A stretch of DNA of 64,000 bases, taken from positions 18,508-82,507 of the forward strand of contig NZ_MKVJ01000003.1 in NCBI RefSeq assembly GCF_001898805.1, written 5' to 3'. Below are positions 57,600-64,000 of the stretch, piece after piece (the first letter of the stretch is position 1; each line of letters starts with the position of its first letter). The stretch comes from Leifsonia sp. 71-9 (GTDB lineage Bacteria; Actinomycetota; Actinomycetes; Actinomycetales; Microbacteriaceae). The position numbers were made by a program, and so were the translations under genes. Under the pieces are notes generated by a model that had not been told where the DNA came from, made no database searches, and worked only from the letters and a program-made list of their open reading frames with translations.

Positions 57600-59178
57600 C
57601 CTCCCACGGCGCGGCGAACGGGAAGTAGCGCTCGAGGAAGTCGGTGACGACGCGCGTCCGCACGTCGGCCGGGATCTCGGGCTTCGAGCCGTCGTTGAGG
57701 CAGAACATGTCCTGGTCGCGGCGCTTCAGCAGGCGCTTCATGGTGTCGGGCGCTTGGCGCAGCGTCGTCTCGATGTAGAGCACCCGGGCCTGCGTCTGCG
57801 TCACGGCGCGGCCGGACATCAGCGCGTAGTAGTGGTACAGCGAGTTTGTGACCGAGATGTCGGTCGCCGACCGGAACGGGCTCGCGGCCGTGCGCCGGAA
57901 CTCCTCGGCGAACTCCCGCTCCATCTCCTGCAGCACGTCGACCCGCAGCGGGGCCGCGCAGTGCTCGAGGTGCCGGGTCGTCACCGCGCCGAAGCGCTCC
58001 CACAGCAGGCGGCGGTTCACGCGGGCGGCGTTCTCGAACCCGCTGCGCGCCGGATCGGACTCGCCGAGCCCGATGCGCGTGCCGGCCTCGATGAACTTGG
58101 TGACGCCGCCGGGGGAGAAGAACACGTCCGGCGCGATCGGCCGGCCGAAGAACATGTCGTCGTTCGAGTACAGGAAGTGCTTCGAGATGCCCGGGATGTG
58201 GTGCAGCTGCGCCTCCACCGCGTGCGAGTTGTGCGTGGGCAGCGTCGACGTGTCGACGAAGAAGTCCTCGCTGCGCATCACGTTGATGCGTGGATGGGAG
58301 GCGTCCAGCCAGGCCGGGAGCGGGGAGTCGGTCGCGATGTAGATGTTGCGCACCCACGGCGCGAACATGTGCACGCTGCGCAGTGCGTATTTGAGCTCGT
58401 CGATCTGCCGGTAGCGCGCCTCGTTGTCGTCGCCGTCGCCGACGACGTACGAGGCCATCTGCGCGGCGCGTTGCCGCTGGTATTCGGCGCTCGAGCCGTC
58501 GACCCACGAGAAGACGATGTCGATGTCGAACGCCACGTCGCTGGCGATCGGGTCGAACATGTGCTGGAGGGTGCGCCAGCGCCGTCCGTACAGCTCGACC
58601 TCCGCCTCCACGGCCTCGCCGCGGGGGAGGCTGGTGCGCATCAGCGCGTTGGGGCGCGGCGCCTGGATCTCGTCGTCGCCGAAGCGCCACAGCTCGAGCT
58701 GGAAGGCGGTCTCCGACCCGTAGCGCAGCCGGCCCACCGGTTCGAGCCGGGGGCGGTAGAGCCGGAGGACGTCGGCCTTGCGCCGCGAGAGCCGGCCGTC
58801 GGCGATGAGCAGGGCCTCGTCGGCGGAACGCCCCTCCGCGTCGACGGCTCGGGCGTAGAACGGCTCGCGGGCGAACGCGCGGGCGAGGGCGGCCTCCACC
58901 TCTTTGCGGCGGCGCCGGTCGACGGCGATGATGAGCCGGCCGTCGTCGTCGCGGACGAGCAGGAAGTCGAAACCGGCCGCCTCGAGGGCGTCATGGACCG
59001 CCAGCAGGTCCTCGATCATCGATTCGCGCGGTGTGAAGGGCCCCGACACCAGGGTGAACAGTCCTTTGCGGCGCACGATGTCGGCGCGCTCGAAGCGGGA
59101 CGTGGACGGGTCGGAGTCGGCGGTGACGACGACGGGTTCGGGCTGGGCGGAGAGGGAGGCGGGAGGATGCTCTGTCAT
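57583..59178 (-). CDS. Stealth-family sugar-phosphate transferase (capsule-type phosphotransferase)
   Basis: The 531-residue protein has the Stealth conserved regions in order: CR1 [11 protein letters not shown] (about 240-250), CR2 with [20 protein letters not shown] and [13 protein letters not shown] (about 285-365), CR3 around [11 protein letters not shown] (about 405), and CR4 DQDMFCLND (near 500). Stealth proteins transfer hexose-1-phosphate to build surface polysaccharides and teichoic-like polymers. An N-terminal extension of about 230 residues is not explained. It stands alone, without other capsule genes nearby. Confidence 0.92.
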   Translation of the reverse strand: MTEHPPASLSAQPEPVVVTADSDPSTSRFERADIVRRKGLFTLVSGPFTPRESMIEDLLAVHDALEAAGFDFLLVRDDDGRLIIAVDRRRRKEVEAALARAFAREPFYARAVDAEGRSADEALLIADGRLSRRKADVLRLYRPRLEPVGRLRYGSETAFQLELWRFGDDEIQAPRPNALMRTSLPRGEAVEAEVELYGRRWRTLQHMFDPIASDVAFDIDIVFSWVDGSSAEYQRQRAAQMASYVVGDGDDNEARYRQIDELKYALRSVHMFAPWVRNIYIATDSPLPAWLDASHPRINVMRSEDFFVDTSTLPTHNSHAVEAQLHHIPGISKHFLYSNDDMFFGRPIAPDVFFSPGGVTKFIEAGTRIGLGESDPARSGFENAARVNRRLLWERFGAVTTRHLEHCAAPLRVDVLQEMEREFAEEFRRTAASPFRSATDISVTNSLYHYYALMSGRAVTQTQARVLYIETTLRQAPDTMKRLLKRRDQDMFCLNDGSKPEIPADVRTRVVTDFLERYFPFAAPWEVTPEA

Positions 59179-59237
59179 ACAGTCCCCACTCTAGGCCGGG
59201 CGGGCCACCGCGCCGACCCCGGGTGTAGCCTCTGCCC

Positions 59238-59999
59238 GTGATCTCCACTCCGTTGCATCACGAATGGCACGGCGACCCGGACTCGCCGTATCCGCCGCTG
59301 CTGCTCCTCCACGGCGGCGGCTCGACCATCGCGTCCAACTGGAGCCTCCTGCTCCCCCTGCTGTCGCCGACGCGGTCGGTGCTGGCGGTCGAGCTGCAGG
59401 GGCACGGACGCACCCCGGCCGGAGACGGGCCGGCGTCGTTCGAGCGCTCGGCGGACGACGTGGCCGCGCTGCTGTCGTCGCTGCACTGCGGCCCGGTGGA
59501 CGTGCTCGGGTTCAGCAACGGCGGGCAGGTGGGTCTGCAGCTCGCCGCGCGGCATCCCGGAGCGGTCGGGCGCTTGATCGCCGCGTCCGCGCCATTCCGG
59601 CGGTCCGGCATGGTGGAGGGGTTCTGGGAGGGGCTGGAGGCCGGCACGTTCGACGACCTCCCCGCTCCCTACCGGCAGGCGGATATCGCCGTCAGCCACG
59701 ACCCGGAGCACGCCCGCACCATGTTCGAGCTCGACCGGGCGCTGATGCTCGGCTTCGAGGACTTTCCGGACGACCTCATCGCCTCGATCGCCGCCCCGAC
59801 CCTCGTGGTCGTCGCCGACCGCGATGTCGTGCGCGTGGAGGAGGCCGTCGCCCTGACCGCGCTGCTGCCGGACGCGCGGCTGCTCGTCGTCCCGGGGACG
59901 CACGGCGACTACCTGGGCGAAGTGCTCGCGGCGGGTGGGGACGACGGGGCGCTGCGCCGCACCTTGCCGTTCCTGCTCGCGCATCTCAGTGCCAGATAG
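59238..59999 (+). CDS. Alpha/beta hydrolase
   Basis: The 253-residue protein has the alpha/beta-hydrolase oxyanion motif LLLLHGGGST (about 20-30), nucleophile Ser93 in GFSNGGQ, a likely acid Asp in VVADRDVVRV and His in PGTHGDYLGE near 220. The substrate is unknown. TAGCCT lies 6 nt before GTG 59238, with no ribosome site, so the mRNA is probably leaderless. Confidence 0.9.
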   Translation: MISTPLHHEWHGDPDSPYPPLLLLHGGGSTIASNWSLLLPLLSPTRSVLAVELQGHGRTPAGDGPASFERSADDVAALLSSLHCGPVDVLGFSNGGQVGLQLAARHPGAVGRLIAASAPFRRSGMVEGFWEGLEAGTFDDLPAPYRQADIAVSHDPEHARTMFELDRALMLGFEDFPDDLIASIAAPTLVVVADRDVVRVEEAVALTALLPDARLLVVPGTHGDYLGEVLAAGGDDGALRRTLPFLLAHLSAR

Positions 60000-60195
60000 A
60001 GGGCCGGCTCTCTCTCATCGTTACGTAGTAAACGCGCTCGGGTGCTGAAATTTCACCGCATGCATTCGGAGTTCCGCTCTCGCTCATTGCCGCGCGATTC
60101 CGCGGATGGTTGATTGGATTCGTCCTCGGCGATCTGGAATTTCAGATCCGGTATCGCCGGGAATGATCCGATCCCACCGACCGCCGGAGCCCCCC
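60000..60195. promoter_or_regulatory. Intergenic control region of the TasA/SipW-like locus
   Basis: This 196-bp region contains two related motifs: CTGAAATTTCAC (60045-60056, core TGAAATTTCA palindromic) and, 89 bp on, the palindrome GATCTGGAATTTCAGATC (60131-60148). Both contain CTGRAATTTCA. They are plausible binding sites for a regulator of the surface-protein operon. No ribosome site is evident other than GGAGCCCCCC before the ATG at 60196. It is richer in A and T than the neighbouring genes. Confidence 0.45.
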
Positions 60196-60927
60196 ATGAC
60201 GCACCCCAGCCGCACGCGCCGCGATCTGCGACGCCGCGTGCTCGGCGTGCTGCCGGCCGTCGGTGCGGCCGCAATCGTGGCGAGCGCCGTGCTGGTCGTC
60301 GCCGGTACGCCGCACACCTCGGCGGCCTACCGCGACGACGCGTATCTGAACCTGACCGCGGGAGGGGGCACGGCGATGGGCACGCCCTCGTACGACCTGA
60401 TGTTCCGGTACCGCACCTCCGGCACCTGGAGTTCGGGCGAGTCCGGTATGTCCGAGTGGATCCAGGCCGACGCCGACGGCGGAATCGACGTGCCGGACGC
60501 CGTCAATTGCCGGACGCCGCTCTCGGTCGCCGGAAAGACCTCCGACGCGTCGGCGTGCCACGCGGAGATCCAGGTGCGCAACATGAGCCCGCAACTCGCG
60601 TCCTCCCTCACGACGACGGTGGCGGCCGGCCCGGACTCGGATCCGGGTATGGCGGCCGCCGTGCGCTACGGGCTGTGGTCCGGGTCCCCCACGTCCCGAT
60701 TCATCTACGCCGACAACATCCGCCTGGGCGCGGTGACGACGCTGGTTTCCGGCCCCGGCCGCACCGGCCCGCTGCTGACCGCGCACGGGACGGCGAACGA
60801 CAACGCGCACCTCGAGTTCATCTTCTGGCTGGCCGACCAGGGAGCCGCCGGGAACGCAGCTCTCAAGGGCAAGAGCCTCAGCCTGCAGATCTCATTCGCG
60901 GGCCGGTCCGAGGTGCTCGGCCGGTAA
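60196..60927 (+). CDS. Exported SipW-dependent-type surface protein 1 (TasA/camelysin-like)
   Basis: The 243-residue protein has a basic N-terminus, a membrane segment (VLGVLPAVGAAAIVASAVLVVAG) and, right after it, SAAYRDDAYLNLTAGG, the motif of SipW-processed fibre proteins. The mature part is beta-rich with two Cys (RTPLSVAGKTSDASACH region) that may bond. Such proteins form surface fibres or matrix. It is first in a set of genes with the same layout and the SipW-type peptidase downstream. Confidence 0.75.
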   Translation: MTHPSRTRRDLRRRVLGVLPAVGAAAIVASAVLVVAGTPHTSAAYRDDAYLNLTAGGGTAMGTPSYDLMFRYRTSGTWSSGESGMSEWIQADADGGIDVPDAVNCRTPLSVAGKTSDASACHAEIQVRNMSPQLASSLTTTVAAGPDSDPGMAAAVRYGLWSGSPTSRFIYADNIRLGAVTTLVSGPGRTGPLLTAHGTANDNAHLEFIFWLADQGAAGNAALKGKSLSLQISFAGRSEVLGR

Positions 60928-61017
60928 CGCCTCCTCCCATCCCACCCCACACACGTCCGCGCCAGCTGCGGTACGGGTGCACCCATCCCGGATGCACCGA
61001 ACTACGAAAGGAACACA

Positions 61018-61674
61018 GTGCAGACCTCCAAGCACAACGGTCGCCGTCGGGCGATCATCGCCGGCGGCGCCCTCCTCGGCGTTGCGGCCCTGACCACCGC
61101 TGCGCTCTTCACGGACAACGCCTACCTCAACCTCGGCGGGTCCGGCGACGGCAACGGCGAATTCAGCACCGGGGGCCGGCTGAACATCCAGGTCGTCCAG
61201 ACCAAGGCCGACTTCACTCCGAAGCACGAGACCTTCGAGGCGGCCAAGGCGGCGGGAGAGTGGCAGGAGGCGAACGACCCGGCAGGTGTCTCGTTCGCGA
61301 TCGTCGGTGCCGACGCCCTCATCCCGGGCGACGGGCAGTGGCGTAGCGTCAACATCCCGTTCATCAGCGACGAGGGCGGCTCGCTCGGCTACCTCGACGT
61401 CACCCTCGAAGACAAGGGCGGCGACCCCGTTCTGCGCGACGCGCTGCGATTCACCGTGTCCGTGGACGGCGCGCCCCTGCCGGGCCTGACGAACGTCCGC
61501 TACTCCACGGTTCTGAAGAAGGCCATGGGCGGCGCCATCAACCCCGGTAACGGCGGCGTGCTCAAGGTCGCCGTGAACCTCCCCGACCAGGGCAGCGACG
61601 AAGCGAACAACGCGCTCGCCGGCAAGTCGTCCAAGATCCAGGCGATCATCCACGCGGAGAGCGAGCCTCGCTAG
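61018..61674 (+). CDS. Exported SipW-dependent-type surface protein 2 (TasA-like)
   Basis: The 218-residue protein has a basic start, a hydrophobic segment (AIIAGGALLGVAALTTAAL) and then FTDNAYLNLGGSG, closely paralleling the previous gene and TasA-type precursors. GEFSTGGRLNIQV follows, resembling the F-x-x-G-x-L-x-(L/I) strand of TasA. The rest is a beta-rich domain of the same sort. AAAGGAAC precedes GTG 61018. No Cys is present. Confidence 0.78.
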   Translation: MQTSKHNGRRRAIIAGGALLGVAALTTAALFTDNAYLNLGGSGDGNGEFSTGGRLNIQVVQTKADFTPKHETFEAAKAAGEWQEANDPAGVSFAIVGADALIPGDGQWRSVNIPFISDEGGSLGYLDVTLEDKGGDPVLRDALRFTVSVDGAPLPGLTNVRYSTVLKKAMGGAINPGNGGVLKVAVNLPDQGSDEANNALAGKSSKIQAIIHAESEPR

Positions 61675-61757
61675 TGATCCGACGGTGGCGGGGAGGCGCA
61701 GCCGCCCCGCCACCGGTCGATTCCCATCCCCCTTCCCCCCATCCCCGCCGAACGAGA

Positions 61758-62417
61758 ATGGACCCGAGCGTGACCTCCCCCTCCACTCCTGCGCGCGCGA
61801 CCGTGCCGCGCGGACGTCTGCGTGCCGTGCTGACCGCGGGTGTCCTGCTCGGCATCGGCGCGGTCTGCACCGCGGCGACCCTCTCCGGGTCCGCCCCCGT
61901 GCTGACCCACCTCGACGGCCGGACCAACTACATCGCGGTCCAGACCGTGGCCGCCGACGCGAATGCCGAACTCCCCGCGTGGCCGAGCGAGGCGGAGAAC
62001 TCCTCGTTCACTCTCGACCTTGGTGGTGACCGGCTCCTCGAGCCCGGCGACAGCCACACGTTCCGGATGGCGGTACGCAACGCGAGTCCGCGACTCTCGG
62101 CCGACCTCACGATGACCATCACGCCGCCGCGGGCCGACACGGCCGCCGGACGAGATGCTCTCCGCATGTTCGAGGCGCTCCAGTTCACCGTTCGCGAAGG
62201 CAGCACCGTCCTCGTCGACCACGTCGGCGGCTCCGACGCGGCGCAGCTCGTCCGCCGGCTCCCCGGCACCGTCGGTTCGGGCGGCGTACGCCGGCTCGAG
62301 ATCGACGTCGCGCTCCCCACGACGGCCGTCGGTGAACTCCAGGGCCTCCGGACGCCCGTCCAGCTCGCCTTCACCGGCACCAGCACCTATCCCGCCGACC
62401 GATCGGTCTTCGAATGA
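61758..62417 (+). CDS. Exported surface protein 3 of the SipW-like locus
   Basis: The 219-residue protein has an Arg-containing start and a hydrophobic segment (VLTAGVLLGIGAVCTAATL), then a beta-rich mature region. TasA-type residues (FTD/AYLNL) are replaced by a Leu/Thr-rich THLDGRTNYIAVQT, so cleavage may differ. ATG 61758 is chosen; a GTG at 61674 would add 28 poorly structured residues. Its stop overlaps the next gene by four bases, showing it belongs to the same operon. Confidence 0.65.
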   Translation: MDPSVTSPSTPARATVPRGRLRAVLTAGVLLGIGAVCTAATLSGSAPVLTHLDGRTNYIAVQTVAADANAELPAWPSEAENSSFTLDLGGDRLLEPGDSHTFRMAVRNASPRLSADLTMTITPPRADTAAGRDALRMFEALQFTVREGSTVLVDHVGGSDAAQLVRRLPGTVGSGGVRRLEIDVALPTTAVGELQGLRTPVQLAFTGTSTYPADRSVFE

Positions 62418-62998
62418 ACAGGAATCTCGCGTTGCGTGCGTTCTCTCGCCTGCTGCTCGTCCTCGGTGCTGCCGCTGTCGCTCTGAGCGCGCCGACGGCA
62501 GCGCAGGCGGCCGATCCCTTGCTCTCCGTCGAGAGCACCAGCGTGACGGTCCAAGCACCCGCTCCGGGTGAGACCTGGTCGCAGAGCTACTCCACCCGGA
62601 ACATCAGCGCAGGTCCCGTGCGCGTGAGCGTCGCCCTCACCGACCATTCCGGGACCATCTGGACGGGCCCGTTCCCGGTCGCCGTCTCGCACGACTCCGT
62701 CCGACTGGGCGACGAGCCGGTCTCCTTGGGATCGGTCGCACCCGGCGAACGCGCGAGCGTGACCCTCGACTTCTCGCAGTCGTACGAGGCGGGCAACGAG
62801 TACGCACGGCAGAGCGGCGACGTGACCGTGGTGTTCACCGCCGTCGCCGAGACCGCGTCCCAGCCGGGCGCAGGGGACCTCGCTCGAACGGGTGCCACGA
62901 CAATGGTTCCGGCGATCGTCGTCGCCGTCGTCCTGCTCGCCGCCGGTGCCGTCGTTTTCGTCATCGCGCGACGTCGATCGAAAACGCACCGAGTATGA
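62414..62998 (+). CDS. Secreted protein with sortase-type C-terminal anchor
   Basis: The 194-residue protein has a classic Sec signal (cleavage after AQA, about 32), a beta-sandwich-like domain, and a C-terminal ARTGA motif followed by a membrane helix (MVPAIVVAVVLLAAGAVVFVI) and RRRS. This resembles class E sortase substrates (LAxTG). It could anchor the fibres to the wall or membrane. It is in the operon between surface protein 3 and the signal peptidase, overlapping each by four bases. Confidence 0.75.
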   Translation: MNRNLALRAFSRLLLVLGAAAVALSAPTAAQAADPLLSVESTSVTVQAPAPGETWSQSYSTRNISAGPVRVSVALTDHSGTIWTGPFPVAVSHDSVRLGDEPVSLGSVAPGERASVTLDFSQSYEAGNEYARQSGDVTVVFTAVAETASQPGAGDLARTGATTMVPAIVVAVVLLAAGAVVFVIARRRSKTHRV

Positions 62999-63645
62999 GT
63001 CTCGGCTGGCGCGTGTACGCCGGGATCCGCAATGCCCTGCTCACGGTCGGAGCGGTGGTCGGCGGGGCGTGCATCCTCATCTTCGCGCTCGGAATGTTCC
63101 TCGGGGTGAAGCCGGCGATCGTGGTCTCCGGCTCGATGCTCCCCACGATCCCGGTCGGAGCGATGACGTTCTCGCTCGACCGCCCGGCTTCGCAGCTGGA
63201 GGTCGGCGACGTCGTCATGGTCGAGCGACCTGACGACCAGGGTCTCGTGACGCACCGGATCGTCGAGCTGGAGAAGACCGGTGGCCGCGCCTCGCTCACC
63301 CTCCAGGGTGACAACAACGACGTGACCGACCCCGAGCCGTATCTCGTGAAGCAGGCCGCGGTCGTCGTGTTCACGCTTCCGTGGCTCGGTTACATCGCCG
63401 ACTACGTGCAGCGCCAGGGCATCCTCGTCGGAGTCATCCTCCTCAGCGTGATCGCGGCGCTGCTGGTGCTCGACCCGGCGAGGCTCGGTCGCCGACGCGA
63501 GGGCGAGCCGGAATCCGGGACACCTCCCTCGCCCGAGACGACCGCCGAACTCGGCGTCGACGACGAACTCGCCGTGGCGCAAGCCGACCCCATGACACGC
63601 CCTCGATCCGCCCGCCGTGCCGTGCGCAAGGAGAATGCCCAGTGA
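62995..63645 (+). CDS. sipW: Signal peptidase I, SipW/ER type (Ser-His)
   Basis: The 216-residue membrane protein has the catalytic serine Ser47 in VSGSMLPT, His87 in VTHRIVE in place of the bacterial lysine, and GDNNDVTDP with the acidic residues of ER-type peptidases. One helix precedes the catalytic site and a second follows (about 138-160), then a long acidic/basic tail. SipW enzymes cleave TasA-type precursors. The four exported proteins upstream are its likely substrates. The ATG overlaps the previous stop. Confidence 0.9.
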   Translation: MSLGWRVYAGIRNALLTVGAVVGGACILIFALGMFLGVKPAIVVSGSMLPTIPVGAMTFSLDRPASQLEVGDVVMVERPDDQGLVTHRIVELEKTGGRASLTLQGDNNDVTDPEPYLVKQAAVVVFTLPWLGYIADYVQRQGILVGVILLSVIAALLVLDPARLGRRREGEPESGTPPSPETTAELGVDDELAVAQADPMTRPRSARRAVRKENAQ

Positions 63646-64000
63646 ACAGCACCCCCACACCTCGGCGCAGGCGACGCGTCGCGCGACCAGTGCTCCTCGG
63701 AGCGGGTGGCGTGGCGATCGTGGCAGCGCTCGGCATGGTCGCCGTCACGGGCGCCGACTTCACGGATCGTGGTCAGTTCAACTACCGGGTGGCCGCCGAG
63801 GGGTCCCCGTCGCCGACCACTCCGCCGGCCACCGGCAACGGCGTACCCTCGCAGAACTTCTCGAATCGGCACTCCCTCGCACGCAGCAAGAACGTCCTCT
63901 ACGGCTGGGGCGGCGGTGTGACGACCGGCACCGGCGCCGGCTCGCAGTCCCTCCTGCCCGTCGTCATGCCGTCCGGCACGACGTTCACGGAGATCGCGGC
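63642..64000 (+). CDS. RCC1-repeat exported protein, N-terminal part
   Basis: Starting at GTG 63642 with AAGGAG 8 nt upstream, the visible 119 residues have a basic N-terminus, a hydrophobic segment (VLLGAGGVAIVAALGMVAV), then TGADFTDRGQFNYRVA, the SipW-type motif. The start of an RCC1-like repeat follows (NVLYGWGGG, then VVMPSGTTFTEIA). RCC1 repeats form beta-propellers. It is the last gene visible of the operon and continues beyond the window. Confidence 0.8.
   Translation, partial: MNSTPTPRRRRRVARPVLLGAGGVAIVAALGMVAVTGADFTDRGQFNYRVAAEGSPSPTTPPATGNGVPSQNFSNRHSLARSKNVLYGWGGGVTTGTGAGSQSLLPVVMPSGTTFTEIA

Noticed and set aside
1..64000. CRISPR array, prophage, insertion sequence or integrase.
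   Set aside because: No regularly spaced repeats, transposase, integrase or terminal inverted repeats with target duplications were seen.

Overview
The window is high-GC DNA from a flagellated actinobacterium. Gene content (actinobacterial flagellar locus with csrA, GH42/GH3 sugar genes, a TMEM175-like channel, a Stealth protein) fits Microbacteriaceae of the Leifsonia type; the family assignment is inference. About 66 protein genes can be supported. No rRNA, tRNA, insertion sequence, prophage or CRISPR array was seen.

Region 1 (1-12000 and 17475-28784) is a nearly complete flagellar locus. The order is fliD(end)-fliS-orf, then flgB-flgC-fliE-fliF-fliG-fliH-fliI-fliJ-NlpC/P60-fliK-flgD-flgE, then flbD-motA-motB on the minus strand, divergent fliM-fliN, and fliO-fliP-fliQ-fliR-flhB-flhA-orf-csrA. 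Four promoters of one form, TAAC-N15-GCCGATAG, drive the flgB, flbD, fliM and fliO units and look like FliA/sigma-28 promoters. fliM appears leaderless, and a 14-codon leaderless ORF precedes fliO. No chemotaxis, flagellin or fliW gene is in view.

Region 2 (12069-17437) splits the locus. It holds a P-loop kinase, a lipoprotein, a CmtR-like metal sensor, a CaCA-family exchanger behind a convincing yybP-ykoY (Mn2+) riboswitch, a divergent DUF2000/AraC pair and a FetB-like permease.

Region 3 (28913-41699) is a carbohydrate regulon. A minus-strand operon encodes GH42 beta-galactosidase, GcvPA-like and GcvPB-like subunits, an AcoX-type NAD kinase homologue and an SDR. A GntR regulator is divergent from it. 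A second operon encodes an ABC importer (binding protein, two permeases) and a glycosidase. The same 19-bp operator (CTGTATTCTGTATACAGTA) lies upstream of both operons, so they probably form one regulon.

Region 4 (41748-59999) is mixed. It contains an isochorismatase-like hydrolase, an MFS exporter, a two-component system, a TMEM175-like channel, alkaline phosphatase and a calcineurin-like phosphoesterase (both behind PhoP-type direct repeats), a large membrane lipase-like protein, a GH3 glucosidase, small acidic proteins, a YefM/RelE-type toxin-antitoxin pair, a Stealth phosphotransferase and an alpha/beta hydrolase.

Region 5 (60196-end) is a TasA/SipW-like surface-fibre locus: three small exported proteins, a sortase-anchor-like protein, a Ser-His (SipW/ER-type) signal peptidase and the start of an RCC1-repeat protein.

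Non-coding structure recurs. Nine genes have a TANNNT hexamer exactly 6 nt before the start codon (leaderless expression). Palindromes of about 50-70 bp sit between convergent genes and fall into related pairs. A 57-bp palindrome with perfect 21-bp arms lies in frame inside the 36809-38485 glycosidase gene. The 551-bp gap before flgB carries DnaA-box-like sites and PHO-box-like repeats.
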